DNA from: Herbiconiux aconitum
GTDB lineage: Bacteria > Actinomycetota > Actinomycetes > Actinomycetales > Microbacteriaceae
Assembly: GCF_024979235.1 (NCBI RefSeq)
Contig: NZ_JANLCM010000001.1
Location: 1,364,001 to 1,428,000, forward strand
Length of the DNA: 64,000 nucleotides
Direction: 5' to 3'
Within the stretch, counting starts at the first letter, position 1, and every line of letters begins with the position of its first letter. A model generated the notes under the pieces. That model had not been told where the DNA came from, did not search any database, and saw only the letters and a list, made by a program, of their open reading frames with translations. This document shows, piece by piece, positions 26,430 through 34,970 of this stretch. Both the position numbers and the translations under genes were made by a program.

Positions 26430-26460
26430 GGGGCCCGATGGCGCAGCGCCATCGGGCCCC
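26430..26460 (-). terminator. Strong stem-loop terminator
   Basis: GGGGCCCGATGGCGC and its exact reverse complement, 15-bp arms with a single central base. It sits just after the stop of the secreted hydrolase gene (26475) and before the RidA start, so it is most likely that gene's terminator. Confidence 0.65.
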
Positions 26461-26474
26461 GGAGTCGAGCGGCG

Positions 26475-27326
26475 CTACTTGTTCTGCGCGGCCATTTCGA
26501 TGATGTCGGTGACCTTGTTGGGAACCTCGAGCATCGAGAGGTGGTCGGCCTTGGCCTTCACCACGACGCCATGTGCGCGGTTCGCCATGTCGAGCTGTTC
26601 AGCGGCAGGGATGACTTTGTCGTTGGTGCCGATGAAGAAGTAGCTCTTGATGGTCTTCCAAGCCGGGTCTCCCGATGGGGTTCCGAGTGCATCGGTGGCG
26701 AGAGGCGACTGGCTGGCGGCCAGCACCTGCGTCTGCTTCTTGGGCAGATCGGCGGCGAAGATCTTCTGGAAGAGTTCCGGCTTGACGTAAGCGGCGTTGT
26801 ACGTCGCCGTCTGGGTGTCGTTCTGGAACTGCACGAAGTTGAACACCGTGCTCGGGTCGGGAACGGCCAGGAGCGAGCCGGGCTGGGCGCCGGTGAGCTG
26901 CACGACGGTCTCACCCTTGTCGGGGGCGTACGCGTCGATGTAGACCAGTGCCTTCACGGTCGGGGTCTGCGTGGCCGCGTTGGTGATGACCGTGCCGCCG
27001 TAGGAGTGACCGACGAGCACGACCGGACCGGTGGTGGCCTGGTTGATGAACGCGGAAACGCTCGCCGCATCCGTGGCGACGCCGCGGAGCGGGTTGGGTG
27101 CGTTCAAGACGGTGTAGCCGTCCTTCTGCAGAGCCGCGGTGACGGGGGCGAAGCTGGATGCATCGGCCCAGGCGCCGTGCACGAGCACGATCGTGGGTTT
27201 GGCGGAGCCCGAGTTGTCGGCCGGCGCTGCATTGGCCGCAGCAGGAGCCGCGAGGCCCAGTGCGAGCACCGCCGCGGCCGCGATACCGACCGTGGCCAGC
27301 TTGGAGGGGAGCTTGGAAATGGACAT
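26475..27326 (-). CDS. Secreted alpha/beta hydrolase
   Basis: A 283-residue protein with an N-terminal signal peptide (basic start, hydrophobic core VGIAAAAVLALGLAAP, cleavage near ANAAPA). The mature domain has the oxyanion start IVLVHGAWADASSFAPV, a nucleophile elbow GHSYGG (Ser) and a late His in KADHLSML. It resembles salicylate-esterase/hydroxynitrile-lyase-like or general esterase proteins. It should act outside the membrane. The promoter carries two identical 14-bp palindromes at 27342 and 27375. Confidence 0.88.
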   Translation of the reverse strand: MSISKLPSKLATVGIAAAAVLALGLAAPAAANAAPADNSGSAKPTIVLVHGAWADASSFAPVTAALQKDGYTVLNAPNPLRGVATDAASVSAFINQATTGPVVLVGHSYGGTVITNAATQTPTVKALVYIDAYAPDKGETVVQLTGAQPGSLLAVPDPSTVFNFVQFQNDTQTATYNAAYVKPELFQKIFAADLPKKQTQVLAASQSPLATDALGTPSGDPAWKTIKSYFFIGTNDKVIPAAEQLDMANRAHGVVVKAKADHLSMLEVPNKVTDIIEMAAQNK

Positions 27327-27341
27327 TGTTGTGCCTAACGT

Positions 27342-27355
27342 GGCGCCATGGCGCC
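27342..27355. promoter_or_regulatory. GGCGCCATGGCGCC palindrome, copy proximal to the hydrolase gene
   Basis: A perfect 14-bp palindrome, 15 bp upstream of the secreted hydrolase start. An identical copy lies 33 bp away at 27375-27388. Confidence 0.55.
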
Positions 27356-27374
27356 GGATCGGGATGGGGATATG

Positions 27375-27388
27375 GGCGCCATGGCGCC
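27375..27388. promoter_or_regulatory. GGCGCCATGGCGCC palindrome, distal copy
   Basis: Identical to 27342-27355 and spaced 33 bp, about three helical turns, so two dimers would bind on the same face of the DNA. Confidence 0.55.
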
Positions 27389-27579
27389 GTATGGGGGGTG
27401 GAAGCAGCCGGGCGCCGACCTGGCGGACGGGCCACGGATCCGCGACTGAACAGCACGCTAGCCAGCGCCCGAAGTGGTGTCGTGGCCCTTTGACGGACAC
27501 CCAACACGATCCGACGCGCATGCCAGAGTCGCGGAATGTCGGTCGACCCGCGGCGACATTCGTCGAATAGCCTTGCCCC

Positions 27580-28002
27580 ATGTCGCGGCAAAGATCGACT
27601 CGCATCACCGTGGCGCTTGCAGCCGCGATGGCTGTCGGGTTGGTCGGTTGCACCGCGAGTGGTGAACTCGACGTGTTCATCCGCGACCAGACCGACTCAG
27701 ACGCCCTGCCCGCATCCGCCTTTCCCGGCATAGGAATCGTCGCCACGTCCACGCGCCTTCTCTGGGTCGGCGACGAGATGACCATTTACGCAGCGAAAGG
27801 CAGCGGCGACAACACTGGCCGAACGTGCCTCGTCATGGTTCCGGAATACGGTGGCAGCTCTGCGGGGTGCGGCAGCGTCCTTCCCGTGACCCTCGGCGTG
27901 GAGGGCGAACCGACGTACATGCTCAGCACCATCGACATCGATGCCGGCAGCGACAAGTGGACGAAGGTTGCCGACCATCTCTATGTCGAGAGCCCCCAAT
28001 AA
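27580..28002 (+). CDS. Small lipoprotein, function unknown
   Basis: A 140-residue protein with a lipoprotein signal: basic start, hydrophobic core and lipobox LVGC (Cys about residue 24). The mature part of about 115 residues has two more cysteines (TCLVMV and AGCGSV) and no recognised domain. It should be anchored to the outer face of the membrane. Its start is 253 bp from the divergent hydrolase start. Only 9 bp separate it from the convergent pentapeptide-repeat gene. Confidence 0.7.
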   Translation: MSRQRSTRITVALAAAMAVGLVGCTASGELDVFIRDQTDSDALPASAFPGIGIVATSTRLLWVGDEMTIYAAKGSGDNTGRTCLVMVPEYGGSSAGCGSVLPVTLGVEGEPTYMLSTIDIDAGSDKWTKVADHLYVESPQ

Positions 28003-28011
28003 GGCTTGGGG

Positions 28012-28878
28012 TCATCGACGACGTGTCGACCAATGCCGCGGCCGAGTGAGGGCGGCCGGTAGCACGGTGGTGTCGTCGCCCCGAGCTGCATCGAGCTGCG
28101 CTTGCGTGAGGAACAGCGCTCTGGAGAGGTCTGCTCCCTCGAGCCGAGCGTCGCGCAGATCTGCACCGAGCAGATCGACACCCGCCAGGTCGGCCCGTCG
28201 GAGATCCGCGGCGATCAGGTAAGCGCCCCGCAGATCGGCTCCGCACAGCCGACTCGATCGGAGGTCGCGACCCGCCAGGTCTGCGGAGGGATGCAGATCG
28301 TCGCTCACGCCCGCCCCGGCACGGGCATCGTAGCCGCCGCGCGCCTCCTCACTCACGTCGATCAGCGCTTGCCGCACCTCCCCGCGGATGCGCTCGATGT
28401 CTGCCGCGAGGATCTGCGACGCTTCTCCGTCGAGAACCCCGAGGATCTCGCTTCGGAGGTGGGATGGTGGCTCCGAGAGCTCCGTGGTGGTCGCCCGTTC
28501 GGAGGCTTCGGCGAGGTACCAGAGCATCTCGTGCAGCTGTCGCACGACGGCGAAAGTCCTGAACATCGTGGCGCCGGTATCGGGGCGTTCCCTCCAGCTC
28601 GCTCCACCGAACAGCTTCTGCGACACGTACTGGCCCGCACCGAAGCAGTCGAAGACGGTGCATCCGCGAAAGCCTCGTGGTCGGAGGGATGAATGGATCG
28701 AGCAGGAGAAATCGTCTGCCAGATTCAGGCACGGGCGCCCAGCCGGCTTGTCGATCGGGAAGTCGGCGGATCGTTGGAACCCCAACGCGGTACAGCAGAG
28801 GGCGAAGCAGTCGGCGCAGTTCGCGCGGAGGGTCGAGCGGTCGTCAGCGGTTGCCGAAGAAGAGTCGGTGGAGGTCAT
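28012..28878 (-). CDS. Pentapeptide-repeat protein with Cys-rich N-terminal domain
   Basis: A 288-residue protein. The N-terminus holds a conserved cysteine-rich module (NCADCFALCC, then CLNLADDFSCSIH and GCTVFDCFGAGQ) that could bind a metal. A helical middle follows. About residues 195-265 form pentapeptide repeats of A(D/N)Lxx type: ADLAGRDLRSSRLCGADLRG and ADLRRADLAGVDLLGADLRD. Proteins with this layout are common and uncharacterised in actinobacteria; some pentapeptide proteins mimic DNA and protect gyrase, but that role is not shown here. Confidence 0.82.
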   Translation of the reverse strand: MTSTDSSSATADDRSTLRANCADCFALCCTALGFQRSADFPIDKPAGRPCLNLADDFSCSIHSSLRPRGFRGCTVFDCFGAGQYVSQKLFGGASWRERPDTGATMFRTFAVVRQLHEMLWYLAEASERATTTELSEPPSHLRSEILGVLDGEASQILAADIERIRGEVRQALIDVSEEARGGYDARAGAGVSDDLHPSADLAGRDLRSSRLCGADLRGAYLIAADLRRADLAGVDLLGADLRDARLEGADLSRALFLTQAQLDAARGDDTTVLPAALTRPRHWSTRRR

Positions 28879-29136
28879 GACTGGACGGTCTTTCTGGGGT
28901 GATGTCGAGAGAGGGCCAGGGGGCTGGGGAACTCCGCAGGGAGCTCCCGATCCGGGCGCACGAAATCACCGCCCCTCGTCGGAGGAGCGAACGGGTGTCG
29001 CTGGAGGGTCTCTGGGTCACAGAGAGAAAGAACGTGTCACTGATGGCAGCGTACCGCCCGAGCATGATCCGATCGGACGGCGATAGTAGGGTGCCGGTCG
29101 AGACGACCCGGAAGTCTAGGTGTCGAAGGAGGCGCC

Positions 29137-30003
29137 ATGATCGCAGAGCTGAACAGACTGGTCGAGCTGGTCGAGGATCGTCTGAACGACGACCTCGATG
29201 TGGCTTCGCTGGCTACGCACCTCGGCACGACGGAGTACCACCTCCGGCGGATGTTCTCGTCACTTGCCGGTATGCCGCTGTCGGAATACATCCGCCGCCG
29301 CCGCATGTCGGTCGCGGCGGCAGACGTTCTCGGAAACGGGGATCTGCTGAGCATCGCGGTGCGTTATGGCTACGGGTCGGCCGAAGCGTTCGGTCGCGCG
29401 TTCCGCGCTGTGCACGGTGTCGGCCCCGGCGACGTGCGTCGAGATGGCGGCCCCCTTCGTACGCAACCGCGGCTCAGGTTCCACCTGACCGTAGAAGGGA
29501 ACATCACCATGGACACCCGCATCACTGAACGACCGGCGTTCCGCCTCGTCGGCCACGCCACCCGAGTGCCCCTCATCCATGAGGGAATCAACCCTCACAT
29601 CCAAGCCCACATCGCTTCTCTGCCGGTTGCGGAGCACGCACGGCTGAAGGCGCTGGGTGACACCGAACCGGCCGGTCTGCTCCAGGTGAGCGCCGACGTC
29701 GACCCGGATTACACCGAGGGGAGCGAACTGACCTATCTGCACGGCGTCGCCGTCACCGACACGACCATGGTGCCCGACGATCTCGACTCGATCGAGGTTC
29801 CGGCCGGCATGTGGGCGGTGTTCCGCACCGAGGGAGCGCATCCGGCCGCGTTGCAGGCGGTCTGGGCGGCGACCGCGACGGACTGGTTTCCGTCGAACCC
29901 GTGGCGGCTCCGCCCCGGGCCGTCGATCGTCGCGGTGCTCGACCGCGCCGACGACTTCAGCACGGCCACCTGCGAGCTGTGGCTCCCGGTGGAACGCGCA
30001 TGA
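29137..30003 (+). CDS. AraC-family regulator with GyrI-like effector domain
   Basis: A 288-residue protein with an N-terminal AraC double HTH (about residues 5-110: DLDVASLATHLGTTEYHLRR, then LSIAVRYGYGSAEAFGRAFR) followed by a GyrI/effector-binding domain (about 130-288). This order is that of Rob/SoxS-GyrI-type multidrug sensors that bind amphipathic drugs. AAGGAGG lies seven bases before the ATG. The GrpB-family gene follows 45 bp later. Confidence 0.9.
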   Translation: MIAELNRLVELVEDRLNDDLDVASLATHLGTTEYHLRRMFSSLAGMPLSEYIRRRRMSVAAADVLGNGDLLSIAVRYGYGSAEAFGRAFRAVHGVGPGDVRRDGGPLRTQPRLRFHLTVEGNITMDTRITERPAFRLVGHATRVPLIHEGINPHIQAHIASLPVAEHARLKALGDTEPAGLLQVSADVDPDYTEGSELTYLHGVAVTDTTMVPDDLDSIEVPAGMWAVFRTEGAHPAALQAVWAATATDWFPSNPWRLRPGPSIVAVLDRADDFSTATCELWLPVERA

Positions 30004-30048
30004 TCGAGTGCCCCGTGCTGTGGGTCGTGATCTCCTACGCTCATTCCA

Positions 30049-30573
30049 ATGGTCGAATTGCAGCAGCACCAAGCGCACTGGGCCGACGACTTCCGTCTCG
30101 AGTCGGCGCGCGTCGTGGTAGCACTGGGAGCTCACGTCGATGCGGTGGAGCACATCGGCAGCACGGCCGTGCCGGGGCTGCTGGCGAAACCGATCATCGA
30201 CATGGCCGTCCGTGTTGCGGCGGCCGTTGACCCGTTCGCCCTCGGTGTTCCCCTGGCGACCCTCGGCTACCACCGTCACTCCGGTGGGCCACAGAACCAC
30301 GCCGTGTACGTGCGGGTCGAGGGCGACAGGCGCACACACATCCTGCACGCCTTCACTGCACCGCAGTGGGATGACTGCAACCAGCGGGTGTTCCGTGACA
30401 AGTTGTTGAACGATCCGGATGCCCGGCGTCGCTACCAGGCCTTGAAGAACTCGCTTGCCGGCGTCGCCGACGGGCGGACCTACACGGCTCTGAAGTCCAC
30501 CCTCATCCAGGAGTTGTTGAACGAGGAACGCGCGGCCCGCGGGCTCCCGCCCACCACCGCGTGGGACAAATAG
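30049..30573 (+). CDS. GrpB family protein (nucleotidyltransferase-like)
   Basis: A 174-residue UPF0157/GrpB protein with the hallmark HIGSTAVPGLLAKPIIDMAV (nucleotidyltransferase-like fold), THILHAF, and the C-terminal YQALKNSLAGVADGRTY. The biochemical function of the family is not established. It may be co-transcribed with the AraC-GyrI regulator; it converges on the epoxide hydrolase gene. Confidence 0.88.
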   Translation: MVELQQHQAHWADDFRLESARVVVALGAHVDAVEHIGSTAVPGLLAKPIIDMAVRVAAAVDPFALGVPLATLGYHRHSGGPQNHAVYVRVEGDRRTHILHAFTAPQWDDCNQRVFRDKLLNDPDARRRYQALKNSLAGVADGRTYTALKSTLIQELLNEERAARGLPPTTAWDK

Positions 30574-30592
30574 TTCAGCCGAGCGCTATCCC

Positions 30593-31789
30593 TCACGCGA
30601 GGTCGTGTTCGTCCAGGGTGGTCTGGTCGCGGAGGGTCCTCAGCCCCGCGCGAATCTCATCGACGAGGATCTCGGGCTGCTCGAGAGCGGCGAAGTGTCC
30701 GCCCCGGTCGGCTTCGCCGAAGTGGACGAGGTCACTGTAGGCGTCTTCGATCCAGCTTCGCGGCAACCGGGGGATGTCCCGTGGAAACACGGTCACAGCG
30801 ACGGGCAGCGCGAGTTTCGGACCGGCCATGGTGGCCGATCGGTTCTCCCAATAGATGCGGGCCGACGAGGCAGCGCTGTTAGTGAACCAGGCGAGCGAGA
30901 TCGAATCCAGTATGGCGGCGACGCTGAGGGCATCCTCCGCCAGTCCGTGGTTGTCCGTCTTGGATTGATATTTCTCGTAGATCCAAGCCGCTTGCCCGGC
31001 CGGCGAGTCCGCCAACGCGAATCCGACGGTCTGCGGCTTCGTGCCCTGCAGGTGATTCGATCCGCCGAGCGGGCCGGCGTAAAGGGCCAGGCCGTCCACC
31101 GCGCGACGCTCTTCGGGCGTCAGCGTCTCGGGAATCCGCTCGGGGAAGGCATACGGCGTGTTCAGGTGGATTCCGAGGAGGCCCTCGGGTCGGAGTGCCC
31201 CGAGAGTCGTGGTGACGGCGGCACCCCAGTCGCCACCGTGGGCCGACCACTCCTGGTAGCCGAGACGCTGCATGAGTTCCGCCCATGCTCGGGCGACTCG
31301 AGCGACGTCCCAGCCGGTTTCGGTCGGCTTTCCGGAGAACCCGAATCCGGGAAGCGATGGGATGACGACATCGAACGAGTCGCTGACAGCCCCGCCATGC
31401 GCAACCGGGTCGGTGAGCGGGCCGATCAGCTTCAGGAAGTCGGCGTTCGAACCCGGCCATCCGTGCGTGAGGAGCAGAGGCATCGCGCCGGGGTTGCGGG
31501 ATCGGACATGGATGAAGTGGATGTCGATCCCGTCGATCGTGGTGACGAACTGGGGGAAGGCGTTCAGGTCCGACTCGAAGCGGCGCCAGTCGTACTCCCG
31601 CTCCCAGTACGCGACGAGCGATCGGGCATTCTCCACCCGGACGCCCTGCGACCAGTCCGCCGCAGTCTCCTGCGCCGGCCATCGCGTCCTGACCAGCCGC
31701 TGAGCGAGGTCGGCGATCTCGGAGTCGGGGATCGCGACGCGGAACGGGCGGATCTCTGTCGAGGTGGCGGTGGGGGTGGATGTCGTCAT
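30593..31789 (-). CDS. Epoxide hydrolase (EHN domain plus alpha/beta hydrolase)
   Basis: A 398-residue microsomal-type epoxide hydrolase. The N-terminal EHN domain (about residues 10-115) begins IRPFRVAIPDSEIADLAQRL. The hydrolase core has the oxyanion motif LLLTHGWPGSNADF, the nucleophile Asp in AHGGDWGAAV, and a catalytic His in RGGHFAALEQP. It opens epoxides to diols via an ester on the Asp. ATG 31789 follows GAGGAGA. It is divergent from a TetR gene with two long palindromes in the 96-bp gap, so it is very probably induced by the TetR ligand. Confidence 0.92.
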   Translation of the reverse strand: MTTSTPTATSTEIRPFRVAIPDSEIADLAQRLVRTRWPAQETAADWSQGVRVENARSLVAYWEREYDWRRFESDLNAFPQFVTTIDGIDIHFIHVRSRNPGAMPLLLTHGWPGSNADFLKLIGPLTDPVAHGGAVSDSFDVVIPSLPGFGFSGKPTETGWDVARVARAWAELMQRLGYQEWSAHGGDWGAAVTTTLGALRPEGLLGIHLNTPYAFPERIPETLTPEERRAVDGLALYAGPLGGSNHLQGTKPQTVGFALADSPAGQAAWIYEKYQSKTDNHGLAEDALSVAAILDSISLAWFTNSAASSARIYWENRSATMAGPKLALPVAVTVFPRDIPRLPRSWIEDAYSDLVHFGEADRGGHFAALEQPEILVDEIRAGLRTLRDQTTLDEHDLA

Positions 31790-31828
31790 GGCGTGTCTCT
31801 CCTCGGCTCGATCAATGTGCGCAGCAGT

Positions 31829-31847
31829 CATTGCACACCGGTGTGCA
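31829..31847. promoter_or_regulatory. TetR operator 1 (epoxide hydrolase side)
   Basis: The core TGCACACCGGTGTGCA (31832-31847) is a perfect 16-bp palindrome. The left arm extends to CATTGCACAC, the same arm as operator 2. Confidence 0.7.
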
Positions 31848-31855
31848 GACTACGT

Positions 31856-31877
31856 CATTGCACACAGGTGTGCAATG
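31856..31877. promoter_or_regulatory. TetR operator 2 (TetR side)
   Basis: CATTGCACAC-N2-GTGTGCAATG, 10-bp arms, ending 8 bp before the TetR ATG. Its centre is 27 bp from that of operator 1. Confidence 0.72.
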
Positions 31878-31885
31878 ATCGCAGC

Positions 31886-32494
31886 ATGGAGATCACACGA
31901 GGGCGCGGCGTCCTTGACACGAAGGAGCGCATCCTCGACGTGGCCATCGACGTGCTCGGGAAGAGCCCTGACGCGGGGATGGGCGAGGTCGCCGCGGCTG
32001 CCGGCGTCGTCAGGCGCACCGTCTACGGCTACTTCCCGTCCCGCGCAGACCTCGTGCTGGCGTTGACGAAGCGCGCGGTGACAGAGCTGGCCACGATCCT
32101 CGCCGATGACACCAGCGTCGACGAAGCGGCCGACGCGGTATGGGCCGACTTCATCGCCCGTCTCTGGCCGTTGGTGCACCGCTACCGGGTGCTGGTGGTG
32201 CTTCGACGCGGTGAGTTCGGAGAAGACATCCATGCTCTTCTCGCGCCGGTCGAGAAGACTCTTGCCGATCTGGTCGAGCGAGGCCAGAGCTCGGGGGCTT
32301 TCGGTCGGCACCTGCCCGCCGATGTCCTCAGCCAGGTGGCCTGGTCGGCGGTGTTCGCCATCGTCGACAGTGACCTGACCCGCGGGACGCTCGGTGTCGC
32401 CGCCCCGACGATGACGAGCTTGCTCCTGCTCGGAGTTCCAGAACCGCGTGCTCGGGCGTTGGTCGAGCGCCACCCGGCTCACCGGAGAGAGTGA
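31886..32494 (+). CDS. TetR family transcriptional regulator
   Basis: A 202-residue TetR protein with an HTH at about residues 14-60 (GMGEVAAAAGVVRRTVYGYF then PSRADLVLALT) and an all-helical C-terminal domain. Divergent from the epoxide hydrolase gene, with two near-identical palindromes between them that explain mutual repression. The ligand may be an epoxide or its precursor (inference). Confidence 0.9.
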   Translation: MEITRGRGVLDTKERILDVAIDVLGKSPDAGMGEVAAAAGVVRRTVYGYFPSRADLVLALTKRAVTELATILADDTSVDEAADAVWADFIARLWPLVHRYRVLVVLRRGEFGEDIHALLAPVEKTLADLVERGQSSGAFGRHLPADVLSQVAWSAVFAIVDSDLTRGTLGVAAPTMTSLLLLGVPEPRARALVERHPAHRRE

Positions 32495-32712
32495 GGAAGC
32501 TTCCGCATTCCCGCGTGGCGCATCTGTAACATTCGCGGGGCGTGAGGACATACCAGGGCGCTCCGTTCCCGTGTACGAATCGGATGGCGAGACGGTGATC
32601 GGCGAGATCATCATGCCCGGCACCGCTCGCCCCCGGTCACCATGCACTGTGAATGACGGGCGGCGACGTCAATCGCTGTCAGGTCGGCGGAGCACCGTGG
32701 TAGAACGGCGGG

Positions 32713-33498
32713 ATGCGCACGATTCTCACGTTCCCTGAACAGCTGCGGCTGATCGACGAACGGTCGGCTGCCTTCCGCGCAGCGGTCGCCGCGGCGCCCA
32801 GCCTCGATGTTCAGATGCCCACCCATCCCTCGCGCACCCTGTTCGATCACGTGCACCACGTCGGCATGGGCCGTCGCAAAGCGGCCGCCATCGTCGCCGC
32901 CGGGGCTGCGGACGGTCCGCCGGAGAAGTCCGTCTGGGGAGGCGGTACGGCTGCACCCCGGGAGCGTGAGGCTCTGCTGTTCTGGTGGGTCGAGTCCGTC
33001 GAGCATCTGTCGAGTGTGCTGCAGGAGGCAGGCCCGGATCGGCCTTGCTGGACCTGGTGGGACGACTCGCCGTCACCACAGACATCCGGGGCCTGGGCGC
33101 GGCGCCAGCTCCACGAGATCGCGGTGCACACGTACGACGTGCAGCTCGTCGGGGGTGCCCCGCGGCCGATACCGGAGGAGATCGCCCTCGACGGTTTCGA
33201 CGATTGCCAGTTCACCCTCTGCGCCACGACGGTCGCCTGGCCACACGAGCCCGCGATCGTCGATTACCACGCCGCCGAGGGTCACTCCTGGCGCCTCCGG
33301 CTGTCCCATGACGGGGCACAGGTCGCCAGGCTGGCGCCCGCTGCGGGCGGAAACCCCGACGCGGCCGACGTCTCTGCCCGGGGCACGGCAAGTGACCTGG
33401 TTCTGTTCTTCTACGGCCGCCCACCGCTGGATTCGCTTGAGTTCGACGGCGATCGACGTGTCCTCGATCGCCTCGCGGCCTGGGACCCGTCCGCGTGA
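32713..33498 (+). CDS. Maleylpyruvate isomerase N-terminal domain family protein (DinB-like, mycothiol-linked)
   Basis: A 261-residue protein of the TIGR03083/MDMPI group, with a DinB-like four-helix N-terminal domain (FDHVHHVGMGRRKAAAI, then WARRQLHEIAVHTYDVQL with the metal-ligand histidines) and a C-terminal MDMPI_C-like domain. Relatives use mycothiol, in keeping with an actinobacterial host. No partner enzyme is adjacent, so the reaction is unknown. The 218 bp upstream hold no clear gene. Confidence 0.82.
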   Translation: MRTILTFPEQLRLIDERSAAFRAAVAAAPSLDVQMPTHPSRTLFDHVHHVGMGRRKAAAIVAAGAADGPPEKSVWGGGTAAPREREALLFWWVESVEHLSSVLQEAGPDRPCWTWWDDSPSPQTSGAWARRQLHEIAVHTYDVQLVGGAPRPIPEEIALDGFDDCQFTLCATTVAWPHEPAIVDYHAAEGHSWRLRLSHDGAQVARLAPAAGGNPDAADVSARGTASDLVLFFYGRPPLDSLEFDGDRRVLDRLAAWDPSA

Positions 33499-33548
33499 CG
33501 ACCGACGGCGTGCGCAGAGTGTCTGGTTGACAGCCCGTCGCTTGTTAG

Positions 33549-33563
33549 TGTTCAATCAGTCAC
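33549..33563. promoter_or_regulatory. Candidate TetR operator (autoregulatory)
   Basis: TGTTCAATCAGTCAC, directly abutting the TetR start at 33564. It matches TGTTCAGACAGTCAC (34182-34196) before the downstream DUF998 gene at 13 of 15 positions. Confidence 0.5.
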
Positions 33564-34133
33564 ATGCAGATGAAGACAAGGGACACCGGCACGAGGTCCA
33601 CAGCGGAGGCGCAGCGGCGTCGAATCCTGGGCCATGCAGTGCGCGTGTTCGCACAGGGTGGATATCGCGCGACCCCGGTCGCCGACGTCGCCGCCGCGGC
33701 CGAGGTGTCGACCGCCTACGTGTTCCGCTTGTTCGACGGCAAGCTCGGGCTCTTCGTCGACGCGGTCGACGACTGCTATGACCAGGTCGCCGCAGCCATG
33801 CTCGCCGGCGCAGGAAGGACCTCCTCCACGAATCCGGAGGACAAGCTCGCCGCGATGACGGATGCGTACATCGAGTTGGTCTCAGACCGCGACCTCATCG
33901 CACTCCAGGTGCACGCGACGAGCGCATGCGACGTTCCGGAGATCCGCGACGCCGTTCGGCGGGGTCTGGCTAAGACCACCGAGACCGTCGCCAAGGCATC
34001 CGGTGCTGACACTGACGCAGTTCAACGGTTCATCGCCTACGGGCAGCTGTGCCATCTCATCGTTCAGGCTGACCTGTTCGACATCGACTCGACCTGGGCA
34101 CGAACCCTTTCGCACGGCATCCGTCACCTCTAG
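33564..34133 (+). CDS. TetR family transcriptional regulator
   Basis: A 189-residue TetR protein with an HTH at about residues 18-60 (VFAQGGYRATPVADVAAAAE then VSTAYVFRLFDGKLGLF). It begins with a short basic stretch. Matching sites before its own start and before the next gene suggest it controls itself and the three-gene run 34214-35909. The ligand is unknown. Confidence 0.9.
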   Translation: MQMKTRDTGTRSTAEAQRRRILGHAVRVFAQGGYRATPVADVAAAAEVSTAYVFRLFDGKLGLFVDAVDDCYDQVAAAMLAGAGRTSSTNPEDKLAAMTDAYIELVSDRDLIALQVHATSACDVPEIRDAVRRGLAKTTETVAKASGADTDAVQRFIAYGQLCHLIVQADLFDIDSTWARTLSHGIRHL

Positions 34134-34175
34134 ACCACACCACCCTCGATTTCCCGGCACGTGTCTGGGTCCAAA

Positions 34176-34197
34176 AGTGACTGTTCAGACAGTCACT
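34176..34197. promoter_or_regulatory. Candidate TetR operator before the DUF998 gene
   Basis: AGTGACTG-N6-CAGTCACT, 8-bp perfect arms, 16 bp before the ATG at 34214. Half of it recurs before the TetR gene. Confidence 0.6.
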
Positions 34198-34213
34198 AAC
34201 GAATAGGAATCTC

Positions 34214-34903
34214 ATGAACCTCCTCCGTCCTCTCTCTGCAACCGCCTATCTCCTTGGTTCCGCGGTCTACCTGGCCGCTGAAGCGATCGCCGCTTCGGCC
34301 TGGAAGCAACCCGCCTACAGCTACGCCGACAATTGGATCAGCGACCTCGGTTCTGCAACGGCGGGCGTGTTCCAGGGCCGGGGGCTGAACTCACCCCTCA
34401 ACGCCGTCATGAACTCCGGGTTCATCATCCAAGGGCTGTTGTTCGGACTGGGAACCCTGCTGCTCTCGCGCACCCTCACCGGCCGCACCCGCACCTTCAC
34501 CGTCGTGATGGCGCTCCTGGTCACGATCGGGTACGTCCTCGTCGGCTCCTTCCACGGCTCTCTCCAGGCGCAGCAGAACGGTACCCTTCCGCTTCACTTC
34601 ACCGGAGCAACTCTGGCCATCCTCGGCGCGAACCTGCTCGCGCTCGTGCTCGGCATCCACTGGCGCAAGACGCCTGAAACACGAGTGATCGGTATCGCCA
34701 GCGTCGTCGTCGGGGCGCTCGGCCTGGCCGCCATGGTCACCCTTCTCCTCACCTTCGGCGCTGGTCTGCCATCGGGTGCCATCGAACGCGCTTCCGTCTA
34801 CACCATCGTCATCTGGCAGGTCGCCGTCGCGATTGCCCTGCTCCGTGGCCGTCGCGCACCCGTTCGTCCTTCAACCACCGCCCCCGCGGTAAGGGCCAAC
34901 TGA
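34214..34903 (+). CDS. DUF998 family membrane protein
   Basis: A 229-residue protein with about six membrane segments and the DUF998 pattern: a start with AYLLGSAVYLAAEAI, the conserved YADNWISDLGS and later LVGSFHGS. The function of the family is unknown. It is the first gene of a likely TetR-controlled operon with an SRPBCC and a SnoaL-like gene. Confidence 0.85.
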   Translation: MNLLRPLSATAYLLGSAVYLAAEAIAASAWKQPAYSYADNWISDLGSATAGVFQGRGLNSPLNAVMNSGFIIQGLLFGLGTLLLSRTLTGRTRTFTVVMALLVTIGYVLVGSFHGSLQAQQNGTLPLHFTGATLAILGANLLALVLGIHWRKTPETRVIGIASVVVGALGLAAMVTLLLTFGAGLPSGAIERASVYTIVIWQVAVAIALLRGRRAPVRPSTTAPAVRAN

Positions 34904-34952
34904 GCCCGGTTCGCTCTCGGAGAGTCACAGATCACCTGCACACCGACCATCG

Positions 34953-34970
34953 CCACCACTGGAGAGAATC
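34953..34970 (+). repeat. Duplicated ribosome-binding leader, copy 1
   Basis: CACCACTGGAGAGAATC directly before the ATG of the SRPBCC gene. The same sequence precedes the SnoaL-like gene at 35439-35456. Confidence 0.7.

Noticed and set aside
32495..32712. Possible gene remnant encoding VPVYESDGETVIGEI
   Set aside because: The stretch reads like the end of a protein but has no start, no ribosome-binding site and no flanking homologous part, so no feature is called.
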